From assembly GCF_014863585.1 (NCBI RefSeq), contig NZ_CP062253.1, positions 6,252,001 to 6,316,000 on the forward strand: DNA of 64,000 nt. The letters are read 5' to 3'. Origin of the DNA: Pseudomonas gozinkensis. Lineage in GTDB: Bacteria; Pseudomonadota; Gammaproteobacteria; Pseudomonadales; Pseudomonadaceae. This document shows, in pieces, positions 40,942 through 52,162 of the stretch. The stretch's first letter is position 1. Every line of letters begins with the position of its first letter. Under the pieces are notes generated by a model. The model saw only the letters and a list, made by a program, of their open reading frames with translations, was not told the DNA's origin and ran no database searches. The position numbers and the translations under genes were made by a program.

Positions 40942-41879
40942 TCGTGACCTGCCTCGCCGTAGACTGCCTTGAGAATATCGTCCGCCCCCTGGCTCAGCAG
41001 GTCTTCGGCAACCTGCACGCCCAGCGTCCGGGCTGCCGCACGCGGTGCGCGAGCCTGTGCGCTGAGCAGCCTGCCGCCGCTCGGTTCGCCCACCAGCCCC
41101 CGCAGCCACAACTGATCGCCTTCGAGCACGGCGTAGCACGCGATCGGCACCTGGCAGCCGCCATTCAGATGTTTGTTGAGGGCACGCTCGGCCGTGACAC
41201 GGTCAGCGGTATCGGCGTGATGCAGGGGCGCGAGCAAGGCGTGGATTTCACTGTCGACGCTGCGGCACTCGATACCGACGGCGCCCTGGCCACCGGCCGG
41301 CAGGCTGTCGTCGACGCTGATGGCCGAGGTGATGCGGTCTTCGAAGCCGAGGCGGATCAGACCGGCTGCCGCGAGGATGATCGCGTCGTACTCGCCGGCG
41401 TCGAGCTTGGCCAGACGGGTGTTGACGTTGCCGCGCAGGAAGCGGATTTCGAGATCCGGACGGCGCGTCAGCAACTGCGCCTGACGGCGCAGGCTGGAGG
41501 TGCCGACGATGCTGCCGGCTGGCAACGCATCGAGGCTGGACCAGGTATTGGAGACAAACGCGTCACGGGGATCTTCGCGCTCGCAGATGCAGAACAGACC
41601 GAGGCCTTCGGGGAAATCCATCGGAACGTCTTTCATCGAATGCACGGCGATGTCGGCTTCGTTTTCCAGCAACGCGGTTTCCAGTTCCTTGACGAACAGG
41701 CCCTTGCCGCCGATTTTCGACAGGGGCGAATCAAGCAGCTTGTCACCGCGACTGACCATGGGCACCAGCGTCACCAGCAGGCCCGGGTGGGCTGCTTCCA
41801 GACGGGCTTTGACGTATTCGGCCTGCCAGAGGGCCAGAGCACTTTTGCGGGTGGCGATGCGGATTTCGCGAGAGGACAT
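40938..41879 (-). CDS. hemC: Porphobilinogen deaminase (hydroxymethylbilane synthase)
   Basis: 313 residues. Cys242 in [13 protein letters not shown] anchors the dipyrromethane cofactor; [25 protein letters not shown] and [11 protein letters not shown] carry the pyrrole-binding arginines and aspartate. It links four porphobilinogens head to tail. First gene of hemCDXY. algR lies 138 bp upstream on the same strand, so readthrough from algR is possible. Confidence 0.96.
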   Translation of the reverse strand: MSSREIRIATRKSALALWQAEYVKARLEAAHPGLLVTLVPMVSRGDKLLDSPLSKIGGKGLFVKELETALLENEADIAVHSMKDVPMDFPEGLGLFCICEREDPRDAFVSNTWSSLDALPAGSIVGTSSLRRQAQLLTRRPDLEIRFLRGNVNTRLAKLDAGEYDAIILAAAGLIRLGFEDRITSAISVDDSLPAGGQGAVGIECRSVDSEIHALLAPLHHADTADRVTAERALNKHLNGGCQVPIACYAVLEGDQLWLRGLVGEPSGGRLLSAQARAPRAAARTLGVQVAEDLLSQGADDILKAVYGEAGHE

Positions 41880-42017
41880 GGATCAATCCGTACTGAATAG
41901 ATACGGCGGATAATAACAGCTCAGCCAAATCCACTTTGACCTGAATCAGAAACGGCGTGGCCTCCCTGGCCTGCGATGCCTGGTTAAAAGAACGAAGAAC
42001 CGCCCGGAGCCTGCGGA

Positions 42018-42764
42018 CTAAAGCCCCTGCATCATTTTGCGCACGCCCGCCACATGTCGACGGCTGACGATCAGCGCGTCACCGTTCAGTCCTTTCAGGA
42101 ACAACTGGAAGTGGCCCAGCGGAGTGCGTTGCAGTCGCTCGATGCGGTCGCGGGCGACCAGCGCGTTGCGGTGGATCCGCACGAAGCGTTCGCCGAATTC
42201 GTCTTCCAGCGCTTTGAGTGGTTCATCCAGAAGGACTTCGCCACCCTCGTGACGCAACGTCACGTATTTGTGGTCGGCAATGAAATAAACCACCTGATCC
42301 AGCGGGATCAGTTCGATGCCTTTGCGAGTTCGGGCGCTGATGTGACTGCGCGGGCCGTTACCGCTTTCGGCGGCTGGACGGGTCAGGGCCGAGAGCTGGG
42401 CCCGGTTGGGACGTTCAGCCCGTTTCAGGGCGTCATGCAGATGTTCGGTTCGCACGGGTTTCACCACATAGCCCACGGCGCTGGCCTGCAGGGCTTCCAC
42501 GGCAAATTCATCGGGACCTGCGCAAAACACCACGGCCGGCGGGGTTTCGCGTTCGCACAGACGGGCAGCCACCTGCAGGCCATCGAGGCCCGGCATGCGG
42601 ATATCGAGCAGCACGATATCCGGCTTGTGGCTGTCGATCAGCGCCAACGCCTCTTCGCCATTGGTGGCGCTGGGCTCCAGGACTGTGTAGCCCTCGAGCT
42701 CGCTCACCATTCGGCTGAGGCGCTCGCGGGCCAGTGGTTCGTCATCAACGATCAGGACATTCAT
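42018..42764 (-). CDS. algR: LytTR response regulator AlgR
   Basis: 248 residues from the ATG at 42764. Receiver domain with phosphoacceptor Asp54 (IVLLDIRMPGLDGLQ) and switch region GYVVKPVR; LytTR DNA-binding domain from about residue 140 (RTRKGIELIPLDQVVYFIADHKYVTLRHEGG; VRIHRNALVARDRIERL). In P. aeruginosa it controls algD, twitching and rhamnolipid genes and is phosphorylated by FimS/AlgZ. No algZ gene lies upstream here, where PAO1 has it between algR and argH. Confidence 0.93.
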   Translation of the reverse strand: MNVLIVDDEPLARERLSRMVSELEGYTVLEPSATNGEEALALIDSHKPDIVLLDIRMPGLDGLQVAARLCERETPPAVVFCAGPDEFAVEALQASAVGYVVKPVRTEHLHDALKRAERPNRAQLSALTRPAAESGNGPRSHISARTRKGIELIPLDQVVYFIADHKYVTLRHEGGEVLLDEPLKALEDEFGERFVRIHRNALVARDRIERLQRTPLGHFQLFLKGLNGDALIVSRRHVAGVRKMMQGL

Positions 42765-43237
42765 ATTGCGCTGGATTCCTGCGTGAGTCTCGCACAAGGA
42801 TAGCGTAGACAAGTGGAGTGACGTCCGTCACCGCGATCCACGCTAAGACTAGCGCGAGCACCAAAAAGTGCCGTACGTCGGCCGGCAATATTTGCCGACA
42901 CCTGCAACGTACCGCCTGGCGCCCGTCGCCGACTGCGTTTTACGCAAGGTATGCCAATGGCCAATACACCCACCCCTCTCTCTTCTTATAGTCGGTGGCC
43001 GGACCTTTGCCCGATCCGTGCTCACCCGACCCCTATGTCCTACTGTAGACGCTCGTCGGGCCGATATTGCTCAATCGAAAAATATCCTTGCGCAAATCCC
43101 CCGGGGACGCCGACGACTATGGCGGACCGAATGAGAAAAAAACGTATCGACCAGTGTCAGCGACAGGATTGGCAACCCTGTTATTATCCGCGCCAGCGTT
43201 TCACGCCTTCTTTCTTCAAGCCGATACGAGCGAATTC
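42765..43237. other. 473-bp divergent algR-argH intergenic region, without algZ
   Basis: No reading frame here resembles a histidine kinase or any family I know. The stretch should hold the divergent promoters of algR and argH. The one structured element seen is a perfect dyad CGGCAA-TAT-TTGCCG at 42883-42897. The 96-residue open frame across the argH start is not supported by a ribosome site or homology. Confidence 0.6.
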
Positions 43238-44632
<1,395 letters not shown>

Positions 44633-44643
44633 AAGCCAAAAGC

Positions 44644-44734
44644 ATCGCTGGCAAGCCAGCTCCCACAGGTTCAGTGTCGAACACGCAATTGTGTTTCAAC
44701 CGAAAACCCTGTGGGAGCGGGCTTGCCCGCGATG
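44644..44734. repeat. REP pair of two different types
   Basis: ATCGCTGGCAAGCCAGCTCC at 44644 (GCTGGC type) faces CTGTGGGAGCGGGCTTGCCC ending near 44734 (GCGGGC type). Mixed pairs are less usual than matched ones. Confidence 0.8.
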
Positions 44735-44759
44735 ACTGATTTCAGAACGCTACAAATTT

Positions 44760-45419
44760 CTACTTTTTGGCTGCGATCATCGCCAAAAACGCCGGCATCG
44801 CCGCATCCTTGTCCGCGGCAATCTTCTGCACGTGCGCATTCTGCTCAAGTCGCTCCAGCAGCGCCTTGGCCTTCGGCATCTCCGCCAGCAAATCCAGACC
44901 GAACAGCTTGTGCCCCACGGCAGCCGCCAGCGGCACGCTGTAGAGGAAGTACAAGTCCGCAATGCTCAGGGTGTCACCCGCCACATACGGGGCGAATTTG
45001 CCGTGACGCCCCAGCGCCGCAAAGCCCAGCAGCAATTCAGCCTTGGTTTTCTCCTTGATCGCCTCCGGCAGCGCCGTACCGAAAAACGCTTCGCCGTAAC
45101 AGGCACGGGCCGGCAACTCGATATACAGCTCGATTTCCTTGGCCACCGCCAGCACCTGGGCGCGGGCAAACGGCTCGGTCGGCAACAGCGGGACACCCTG
45201 CTGACTGCTTTCGAGGTATTCGAGCATCACCATCGTTTCGTTGATGTACCCGCCTTCAGCCCCCAGCACCGGCACCTTGCCGCGCGGGCTGATGGCCAGG
45301 GATTCAGGCGTTGGCGTCGGGTAGAACGTGACCTCTTCGAACGGCAGGCCTTTTTCCAGCAGCGCCAGTTTGACCATGTTGTAGTAGTTGCTGACGGAGA
45401 ATCCATAGAGCTTGAACAT
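44760..45419 (-). CDS. Glutathione S-transferase family protein
   Basis: 219 residues. N-terminal thioredoxin-like domain (FKLYGFSVSNYYNMVKLALLEKG; the Ser/Asn region binds glutathione; SPRGKVPVL holds the cis-proline, NETMVMLEYLE the gamma-Glu site) and C-terminal helical domain (GDTLSIADLYFLYSV, the folding motif). GGAGG precedes adjacent GTG and ATG codons; the ATG at 45419 has the better spacing. Substrate unknown. Confidence 0.9.
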   Translation of the reverse strand: MFKLYGFSVSNYYNMVKLALLEKGLPFEEVTFYPTPTPESLAISPRGKVPVLGAEGGYINETMVMLEYLESSQQGVPLLPTEPFARAQVLAVAKEIELYIELPARACYGEAFFGTALPEAIKEKTKAELLLGFAALGRHGKFAPYVAGDTLSIADLYFLYSVPLAAAVGHKLFGLDLLAEMPKAKALLERLEQNAHVQKIAADKDAAMPAFLAMIAAKK

Positions 45420-45542
45420 CACATAGCCTCCAGGCCGTGCGGGGTGGGCAGTGCCTGTTTATAGATCGCTCCGGGAAATCCTGCCAGCAGCATCACGCCG
45501 CTGAATGCGGGTAAACTGGCGCCTTTCCTTGAGGAGCCTGCC

Positions 45543-45827
45543 ATGAGCGAGCCGACTGACATCGACAATGATGAAGAAGAGTTCACCGAATCGACGCTGA
45601 TCGAAGCGATCGAGAACCAAATCGAAAGCGACAACCCGCCAGCGGCCAAGGCAACCTTCAACAAGTTGACGCTGGTCGGTTACGAGCGTGACGACATCCT
45701 GAATCTGATGGCCCACGTGCTGGCCTGTGAAATCGACGCAATGCTCGACGATGACCGCGCGTTCGATACCGAGTGGTACGAAACCGCGCTGCGCGCACTG
45801 CCGGAACTGCCACCGGAAAAGCAGTAA
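45543..45827 (+). CDS. Small acidic conserved protein
   Basis: 94 residues, strongly acidic at the N terminus (SEPTDIDNDEEEFTESTLIEAIENQ), then a helical part with GYERDDILNLMAHVLACEID. TTGAGGAGCC precedes the ATG. I do not recognise a named family, though the composition and site look typical of conserved Pseudomonas proteins. A perfect palindrome just past the stop may end the transcript. Confidence 0.75.
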   Translation: MSEPTDIDNDEEEFTESTLIEAIENQIESDNPPAAKATFNKLTLVGYERDDILNLMAHVLACEIDAMLDDDRAFDTEWYETALRALPELPPEKQ

Positions 45828-45839
45828 ACGGCCCCTCGC

Positions 45840-45863
45840 TGTGGGAGCAGGCCTGCTCCCACA
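45840..45863. repeat. Perfect 24-bp palindrome, REP-derived
   Basis: TGTGGGAGCAGG followed at once by its complement CCTGCTCCCACA. It shares the GTGGGAGC tail of local REPs and lies 12 bp after the small acidic gene, so it may act as a terminator. Confidence 0.7.
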
Positions 45864-46018
45864 CAATTTGTCACCCATCTGCGGGGCCTTCTGCCGCCCC
45901 CTGACTACACTGGAATCCACCCCGGGACAAAAACCCTGACGCGCGTACTGGACAGGCCGCGCCGGCAGGTTCACCTTAGGGGCGCTGTCGTCCAATTCCT
46001 AGAAAGTCTGGAGTCCTT

Positions 46019-46264
46019 ATGTCGCTTACCCCTGAGTTGGTTGCCGAACTGGAAGTCCTCGCACTCTTCAACCTGGACAGTTCCCAGGAAGGTCTGAAAA
46101 TTCATCAGACCGCTGCCCCGAAGCACATTGCTGCTGCCCAACGCCTTTTTGAAAAAGAACTGACAGACCAGCCTGATGGCGGTTACCTGACCAGCCTCGG
46201 TCGCGATGCTGCACAAAACGTGCAAACCGTACTGACGATTCTCAAAGAGCAACAAACCGCCTGA
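46019..46264 (+). CDS. TIGR02647 family protein
   Basis: 81 residues. SLTPELVAELEVLALFNLDSSQEGLKIH and AAQRLFEKELTDQPDGGYLTSLG match a short gammaproteobacterial family without known activity. It looks like a compact helical, possibly winged-helix protein. TCTGGAGTCCTT precedes the ATG. A hairpin at 46278-46313 follows. Confidence 0.82.
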   Translation: MSLTPELVAELEVLALFNLDSSQEGLKIHQTAAPKHIAAAQRLFEKELTDQPDGGYLTSLGRDAAQNVQTVLTILKEQQTA

Positions 46265-46277
46265 TCCTCCCGACTTT

Positions 46278-46313
46278 GCCCACGGAAACCCCTGCCACGG
46301 GATTTCCGCGGGC
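46278..46313 (+). terminator. Hairpin after the TIGR02647 gene
   Basis: GCCCACGGAAACCC pairs with GGGATTTCCGCGGGC with two interruptions, 13 bp after the stop. No T-run follows, so termination would be weak or Rho-assisted. Confidence 0.4.
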
Positions 46314-46458
46314 CAGCCATCAACGTCACCCATCGCTGCGCGATAGAAATCTGACGTCAAAAAACAAATTCAGCTTAAAACTCCTGCCGCTCAGGCGCTA
46401 AACTCCCGGACACCCGAGACCCCTTGCCTCCGAGCCCTGCGCGCCGGTTTGAGCCGAC

Positions 46459-49302
46459 ATGACCCGCACCCATGAAATCCGCCCCGACCTGGACGAAGGC
46501 ATCGACCGCAAGGTACTCAGCCAGCTACGCGCACGTTTTCTCAAACTCAACGAAGGCCGCCTGAACCGGGCGCTGGAAGGCCTGTCGACGCGCCAGCAAA
46601 GTGTGCTGACGCTGCTGCCGCTGTTCTTTCACGTCAATCATCCGCTGCTGCCCGGCTATGTCTCGGGCAGCACGCCGGCCGGGCTGTCGAATTACGAGCC
46701 GGACGCCGCCGCCCTCACCGAAGCCCAGCGCCTGACGCGTTCGTTTTCCTACAAGCCGCGTCACGGCAGTAACCCGCCACGGCCGATTCACGGTCTGTTC
46801 CTGATGGGCAGCCTCGGCACGCTGGCACAGGCCGATCAGAGCGACATGGACGTGTGGGTCTGCCACGCCCCCGACCTGAGCGACAGTGAGCTGGCGGAAC
46901 TGCGCAAGAAATGCCAGCTGCTCGAAACCTGGGCCGCGAGCCAGGGCGCCGAGGCGCATTTCTTCCTGATCGACCCGACACGCTTCGTCAAAGGCGAGCG
47001 CGACACCCAGCTCAGCTCCGAAGATTGCGGCACCACCCAGCACTATCTGTTGCTGGACGAGTTCTACCGTACCGCGATCTGGCTCGCCGGGCGCACGCCG
47101 ATCTGGTGGCTGGTGCCGGTCTACGAAGAACGTGCCTACGACGCGTACACCCACACCCTGATTTCCAAGCGCTTCATCCGCAACGATGAAACCCTCGACC
47201 TGGGGCCGATGGCGCACATTCCGCCGGGCGAGTTCGTCGGCGCCGGGCTGTGGCAACTGTTCAAGGGCATCGAGTCTCCTTACAAGTCGGTGCTCAAGCT
47301 GCTGCTGACCGAGGTCTACGCCAGCGAGCATCCTCAGGTGCAGTGCCTGAGCCTGCGCTTCAAGCAGGCCGTGTTCGCCAATCGGCTGGACCTCGACGAG
47401 CTGGACCCGTACATGGTGGTTTACCGGCGGATCGAGGAATACCTCACTGCGCGCAACGAGCCGGAGCGCCTGGAACTGGTGCGACGGGCGCTGTATCTCA
47501 AGGTCAACCGCAAGCTTACCGGCAACACCCGCACCCAGAGCTGGCAACGCTCATTGCTGGAAAGACTGGCCAGTGAATGGCATTGGGATCAGCGGCAACT
47601 GGCGCTGCTCGACAGCCGCAGCCAGTGGAAAGTCCGTCAGGTCAGCGCCGAGCGTCGGGCGCTGGTCAACGAGCTGAACTACAGCTATCGCTTCCTGACC
47701 CAGTTCGCCCGCACCGAACAGACTGTCAGCCTGATCAACAAGCGCGACCTCAACGTCCTCGGTCGACGACTGTACGCCGCGTTCGAACGCAAGGCGGACA
47801 AGGTCGAGTTCATCAACCCCGGCATCGCCCCGGATCTGGCCGAAGACACCCTGACCCTGGTGCAATCGCCGAACAAAAAGGAACCCGGGCAAACCCAGTG
47901 GGGCCTGTACAACGGCAGCCTGACGGCGCTGGAGTGGGAACATTTCGCGCCGATCAAGCGCAGCCGTGAGTTGCTGGAACTGCTGACCTGGTGTCACCGC
48001 AACGGCGTGATCGACAGCAGCACCCGACTGGCCCTGCACCCTGGCACCAGCGATTTGAGCGAGTTCGAACTGTTCAACCTGCTCGGCAGCCTGCAACAGA
48101 GCATCGCCCTGCCCTTGTCGACCGTTGCCGAAGAACCGCTGCTGCGTGCCGCCGTGCCGAGCGAAGTGTTGATGCTGGTGAATGTCGGGGTCGACCCGCT
48201 CAAGCATCACCGCGACCTGAACATCCTGATGACCACCGAGCGCACGGATTCTCTGAGCTACGCCGGCGTGCGCGAAAACCTGGTGCTGACCCTGGATCAG
48301 GTCACGCTCAACAGCTGGAACGAAGTGCTGGTCAACCGCTTCGACGGGCCGCATGCCCTGATGGACTGCCTGCGCGATTACCTCAACAACCTGCCACGCG
48401 GACCGCTACAGCCATCGCTGCGGGTGCGCTGTTTCTGTCACAACCGCGCGCAATTCATCGCCCGCCGGGTGGAAGAAATCGTCGACACCGCGCAGACCCT
48501 GTTGCTCAGCGACCTTAATCACCGCTACCTGATCCAGGTGCAACAGCATTACCACGTGCTGGAGCTGGTGCCGGGTCAGGTCAGCCATGTGGCCCTCGCC
48601 ACCCTGCCGGCACTGCTTGATTACCTGGGTGAGGAACAACCGCACTACAGCCCGCTGCACCTGGACCCGATGGCGCTGGAAGACCACGACCTGGCGTTGA
48701 TCCTGCCGATGGGCCAGCCCGAATGCATTCAAGTGTTCTACCGGATCACCGAGCAAACTGCCGAGCTGTATGTACTCGACGAGTTCAATGCGCTGTGGCA
48801 ACAGCACTTGCCCTATCACGACGAGCAAAGCCTGTTGGTGCCGTTGCAGCGGTTCCTGCAATCGATCCAGTTCCGCCGCGAAGCGCTGCTGCCGATGGAT
48901 GCGGGCCACGCCGCCAGCCTTGAAATCTTGTATTACCAGTTATTGCCATCAGGGCCTGGACGCGCGCGGCGGGTCGAAATGCGCCCGGCGCCGCAGACAC
49001 CGGCCAACAAACCGTTCTATGACGTGCAGGCGATCGTCGGCAAAGCCGCGCCCGGCGAAGTGCAGGTCACGCTGTATTGCAATCAACGGGAATTCAGCGA
49101 ACTGGAGCATGGCGACCAGCTGTTCAGCGTGGTCGCCCGGGAGATCGTCGGACAGCGCCGGGAAACCGAGCGCTATCGCTGCTACATCACCGACCTGGAC
49201 CTGTCGGGTGTGATCGGTGACGGGCAGAGTTCAAGCAATCTGTATCTGCGTTACAAGGCCGACCTGGAACGCTCTCTGAACGAGGCGCTCGAGCAGGTCT
49301 GA
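46459..49302 (+). CDS. cyaA: Class I adenylate cyclase
   Basis: 947 residues. The enterobacterial-type catalytic half shows GLFLMGSLGTLAQADQSDMDVWVC (nucleotidyltransferase loop with its aspartates) and HFFLIDPTRFVKGE; the C-terminal half is the regulatory region. It makes cAMP in the cytoplasm. Length and order are as in P. aeruginosa cyaA. Convergent with rnk, six bases apart. Confidence 0.95.
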   Translation: MTRTHEIRPDLDEGIDRKVLSQLRARFLKLNEGRLNRALEGLSTRQQSVLTLLPLFFHVNHPLLPGYVSGSTPAGLSNYEPDAAALTEAQRLTRSFSYKPRHGSNPPRPIHGLFLMGSLGTLAQADQSDMDVWVCHAPDLSDSELAELRKKCQLLETWAASQGAEAHFFLIDPTRFVKGERDTQLSSEDCGTTQHYLLLDEFYRTAIWLAGRTPIWWLVPVYEERAYDAYTHTLISKRFIRNDETLDLGPMAHIPPGEFVGAGLWQLFKGIESPYKSVLKLLLTEVYASEHPQVQCLSLRFKQAVFANRLDLDELDPYMVVYRRIEEYLTARNEPERLELVRRALYLKVNRKLTGNTRTQSWQRSLLERLASEWHWDQRQLALLDSRSQWKVRQVSAERRALVNELNYSYRFLTQFARTEQTVSLINKRDLNVLGRRLYAAFERKADKVEFINPGIAPDLAEDTLTLVQSPNKKEPGQTQWGLYNGSLTALEWEHFAPIKRSRELLELLTWCHRNGVIDSSTRLALHPGTSDLSEFELFNLLGSLQQSIALPLSTVAEEPLLRAAVPSEVLMLVNVGVDPLKHHRDLNILMTTERTDSLSYAGVRENLVLTLDQVTLNSWNEVLVNRFDGPHALMDCLRDYLNNLPRGPLQPSLRVRCFCHNRAQFIARRVEEIVDTAQTLLLSDLNHRYLIQVQQHYHVLELVPGQVSHVALATLPALLDYLGEEQPHYSPLHLDPMALEDHDLALILPMGQPECIQVFYRITEQTAELYVLDEFNALWQQHLPYHDEQSLLVPLQRFLQSIQFRREALLPMDAGHAASLEILYYQLLPSGPGRARRVEMRPAPQTPANKPFYDVQAIVGKAAPGEVQVTLYCNQREFSELEHGDQLFSVVAREIVGQRRETERYRCYITDLDLSGVIGDGQSSSNLYLRYKADLERSLNEALEQV

Positions 49303-49308
49303 GGCGGG

Positions 49309-49719
49309 TTACTCCGGGAAATCACCGCCGTTGGCCGGCTGCGATTCGACTTCGAGCAAAGTCAGTTTCAGGGTCTTGCCACCCGGAGCCGGCCAGTCGA
49401 TGTGCTGGCCAACCTTCAGGCCCAGCAGCGCACTGCCAACCGGGGCCAGGATCGAGACTTTGCCTTCGTCGGCGTTGGCGTGCTTCGGATAGACCAGAGT
49501 CAGGTGGTAGTCCTTGCCACTGCTTTCTTCGCGGCAGTGCACACGGGAATTCATCGTCACGACATCGGCAGGCACTTCATCGTGACCGACCAGGGTATCG
49601 GCGCGGTCCAGTTCGGTTTGCAGCGCGATCACGCCCGGCAGCGTGTCATCCAGGCTGTCGATCAGGCGCTCCAGACGTTGCACGTCCAGACGGGTAAGGG
49701 TGATGGAAGGTGCGGTCAT
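49309..49719 (-). CDS. rnk: Regulator of nucleoside diphosphate kinase
   Basis: 136 residues from the ATG at 49719. Short N-terminal coil, then a GreA/GreB C-terminal-like FKBP fold (VVTMNSRVHCREESSGKDYHLTLVYPKHANADEGKVSILAPVGSA, LKVGQ). It binds RNA polymerase and affects Ndk levels; in P. aeruginosa it can replace algQ in its effects on Ndk. The short coil distinguishes it from GreA/GreB. A terminator of the upstream genes lies 39 bp before its start. Confidence 0.92.
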   Translation of the reverse strand: MTAPSITLTRLDVQRLERLIDSLDDTLPGVIALQTELDRADTLVGHDEVPADVVTMNSRVHCREESSGKDYHLTLVYPKHANADEGKVSILAPVGSALLGLKVGQHIDWPAPGGKTLKLTLLEVESQPANGGDFPE

Positions 49720-49758
49720 GATCCGGGCAGACTCCTTTCTTCTGCACACAAAAAAAGC

Positions 49759-49786
49759 AAAACCCCGCCAAAAAAGACGGGGTTTT
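49759..49786 (-). terminator. Terminator after the DUF1289 gene
   Basis: AAAACCCCGTC-TTTTTT-GGCGGGGTTTT on the minus strand, then GCTTTTTTTG. It closes the cyaY-DUF1289 pair before rnk. Confidence 0.85.
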
Positions 49787-49847
49787 CACCAGGCCTCGAT
49801 GGGTTGAGGCGTTTCCGGACACTATCACAGCTCAAAAAATATACAAG

Positions 49848-50072
49848 CTACGCTCCGGCGAGCTGCCGGCGTTGCATCGCCTGCGCGCAAATCACCCGGC
49901 GGCGCTCGTCATCGGCCGAACGCCACTCGCGGATGTCTTCGACATGGCGCATGCAGCCGAGGCAGACCTTCTGCTCATCCAGCCGGCACACGCCGGTGCA
50001 CGGCGAAGGCACGGCCGGGCTGACGTTGCTGTAGAGCGGCTTCGGCGGACGGGCGGGCGCGGTGTCAGTCAC
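49848..50072 (-). CDS. DUF1289 protein
   Basis: 74 residues from a GTG at 50072, four bases past the cyaY stop. VPSPCTGVCRLDEQKVCLGCMRHVEDIREW has the four cysteines of the DUF1289 family in a CxxxC...CxxC layout that suggests a bound metal or cluster. Function unknown. Its link with CyaY, an iron-sulfur protein, may be meaningful. Confidence 0.82.
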   Translation of the reverse strand: MTDTAPARPPKPLYSNVSPAVPSPCTGVCRLDEQKVCLGCMRHVEDIREWRSADDERRRVICAQAMQRRQLAGA

Positions 50073-50076
50073 GAAA

Positions 50077-50409
50077 TCACAGGCCTTCGAAATCGAATTC
50101 GGTGCCGGCCTGCTGCTTGACGATGCGCTCGAGCATTTCGCCCAGTTGCTCTTCGCTCTTGTCGCACATCCAGCGTTCGCTTTCTTCGTCGTAGTCGAAG
50201 TGGAAACCACCGGACACCGCGGCCAGCCACAGCTGACGCAACGGTTCCTGCCGACTGAAGATCAGCTGGGTGCCGTTCTCGAACTTGACGGTCAGCACAC
50301 CGGCCGAGTTCTCCATGTCGATGTCCAGGTCGCTGTCGTCGAAGATGTCTTCCAGTTTTTCCTGGGTTTCATCGACCAGATCGTGGAAACGGGCTTCGGA
50401 CAAACTCAT
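50077..50409 (-). CDS. cyaY: Iron donor / frataxin protein CyaY
   Basis: 110 residues from the ATG at 50409. Acidic first helix (EARFHDLVDETQEKLEDIFDD) that binds iron, then the beta sheet (GVLTVKFENGTQLIFSRQEPLRQLWLAAVSGGFHFDY). Frataxin modulates IscS and iron-sulfur assembly in the cytoplasm. Divergent from lptM with a REP pair between. Confidence 0.95.
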   Translation of the reverse strand: MSLSEARFHDLVDETQEKLEDIFDDSDLDIDMENSAGVLTVKFENGTQLIFSRQEPLRQLWLAAVSGGFHFDYDEESERWMCDKSEEQLGEMLERIVKQQAGTEFDFEGL

Positions 50410-50516
50410 TGCGGCAACCTCAAAAAATGTCTGATCAGGCTCAAGCGCCGCAAGATACGGACGCTGCCAGCCGATTGCAAAGGATAACGACCAACAACCA
50501 TGCCTGCACTGTCTCT

Positions 50517-50608
50517 GGTGGGAGCGAGCCTGCTCGCGATAGCGGCAGATCAGGCACCCGAATGTTGAATGTGCCGAAGCCATCGCGAGCGGGCTCGCTC
50601 CCGCAAGG
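50517..50608. repeat. REP pair between cyaY and lptM
   Basis: TGGTGGGAGCGAGCCTGCTC at 50517 and the inverted ATCGCGAGCGGGCTCGCTCC ending near 50608. Both arms are slightly degenerate and lie in the divergent promoter region. Confidence 0.8.
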
Positions 50609-50728
50609 ATTGCACTTGATCGTCCTGCCTGCGGACGAGCCCCGCCGGACGGGAGTTCCGTCGCATAGGCAAGCTGCCGGGTGGCCGGTATACTCCGGCG
50701 CAATTAACGCATTTTCAAGGATTTCGCC

Positions 50729-50902
50729 ATGAAGCGCCTGATCTCTTCCCTTGCTGCGCTCGTCGCGGTTGCCTGCCTTGTTTCGGCTTGTGGTCAAAAA
50801 GGCCCGCTGTACCTGCCCGATGAAGATCAGGACCCGGCCGAGCAAGCCCAGTCTTCGCAAAAGCAGCCTGTTTCCAAGGCACACAAGCACGACGTTTACT
50901 AA
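50729..50902 (+). CDS. lptM: LPS assembly-associated small lipoprotein LptM (YifL)
   Basis: 57 residues. Signal peptide with lipobox LVSAC (lipid Cys21), then [12 protein letters not shown], the conserved LptM N terminus, and a charged tail. In E. coli LptM binds the LptD/LptE translocon and helps LptD disulfide maturation. It lies eight bases before lysA, as in other gammaproteobacteria, and heads this operon. CAAGGATTTCGCC precedes the ATG. Confidence 0.9.
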   Translation: MKRLISSLAALVAVACLVSACGQKGPLYLPDEDQDPAEQAQSSQKQPVSKAHKHDVY

Positions 50903-50910
50903 GGATCGCC

Positions 50911-52158
50911 ATGGACGCTTTTAACTACCGTGGCGGGGAACTGTTCGCGGAAGGTGTGGCGCTGTCCGCCATCGCCGATCGCTTCGGCACACCGACCTAC
51001 GTCTACTCCCGCGCCCACATCGAGGCCCAGTACCTGGCCTACGCCGATGCGCTGGCCGGCATGCCGCACCTGGTCTGCTTTGCGGTCAAGGCCAACTCCA
51101 ACCTCGGCGTCCTGAATGTCCTGGCCCGCATCGGCGCCGGTTTCGACATCGTCTCCCGTGGCGAGCTGGAACGCGTTCTGGCCGCTGGTGGCAGCCCGGA
51201 CAAGATCGTGTTCTCCGGTGTCGGCAAGACCCGTGACGACATGCGCCGGGCGCTGGAAGTCGGTGTTCATTGCTTCAACGTCGAATCCACCGACGAGCTC
51301 GAGCGCCTGCAAGTGGTCGCCGCCGAGCTGGGCGTTCGCGCGCCGATCTCGCTGCGCGTCAACCCGGACGTCGATGCCGGCACCCACCCGTACATTTCCA
51401 CCGGTCTCAAAGAGAACAAGTTCGGCATCGCCATTGCCGACGCCGAAGACGTGTATGTGCGTGCCGCGCACCTGCCGAACCTGGAAGTGGTCGGCGTCGA
51501 CTGCCACATCGGTTCGCAACTGACCACTCTGCCGCCATTCCTCGATGCCCTCGACCGCCTGCTGGATCTTGTCGATCGTCTCGGCGATTGCGGCATCCAC
51601 CTGCGCCATATCGACCTCGGTGGTGGGCTGGGCGTGCGTTATCGCGATGAAGAGCCGCCATTGGCCGCTGACTACATCAAGGCTGTGCGCGAGCGTCTGG
51701 TCGGTCGCGACCTGGCGCTGGTGTTCGAACCGGGCCGCTTCATCGTCGCCAATGCCGGCGTGCTGCTGACTCAGGTCGAGTACCTCAAGCACACCGAACA
51801 CAAAGACTTCGCCATCGTCGACGCGGCCATGAACGATCTGATCCGCCCGGCGCTGTACCAGGCCTGGATGGACGTGACCCCGGTCAAGCCACGCGAGACC
51901 GCTGCGCGTACCTACGATGTCGTCGGCCCGATCTGCGAAACCGGCGACTTCCTCGCCAAGGAACGCGAACTGGCGCTGGAAGAAGGCGATCTGCTGGCCG
52001 TGCATTCGGCCGGTGCCTACGGTTTCGTGATGAGCTCCAACTACAACACCCGCGGCCGTGCCGCCGAGGTGCTGGTAGATGGCGATCAGGCATTTGAAGT
52101 GCGTCGCCGCGAGACCGTGGCCGAGCTGTTTGCCGGCGAAAGCCTGCTGCCGGAGTAA
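50911..52158 (+). CDS. lysA: Diaminopimelate decarboxylase
   Basis: 415 residues of the alanine-racemase-fold decarboxylases. PLP-binding Lys60 is in [16 protein letters not shown]; the specificity His/Gly block is [10 protein letters not shown], the phosphate loop [10 protein letters not shown] and the second-subunit cysteine block [13 protein letters not shown]. It makes lysine from meso-diaminopimelate. dapF, which makes that substrate, starts five bases after the stop. Confidence 0.96.
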   Translation: MDAFNYRGGELFAEGVALSAIADRFGTPTYVYSRAHIEAQYLAYADALAGMPHLVCFAVKANSNLGVLNVLARIGAGFDIVSRGELERVLAAGGSPDKIVFSGVGKTRDDMRRALEVGVHCFNVESTDELERLQVVAAELGVRAPISLRVNPDVDAGTHPYISTGLKENKFGIAIADAEDVYVRAAHLPNLEVVGVDCHIGSQLTTLPPFLDALDRLLDLVDRLGDCGIHLRHIDLGGGLGVRYRDEEPPLAADYIKAVRERLVGRDLALVFEPGRFIVANAGVLLTQVEYLKHTEHKDFAIVDAAMNDLIRPALYQAWMDVTPVKPRETAARTYDVVGPICETGDFLAKERELALEEGDLLAVHSAGAYGFVMSSNYNTRGRAAEVLVDGDQAFEVRRRETVAELFAGESLLPE

Positions 52159-52162
52159 CCCC

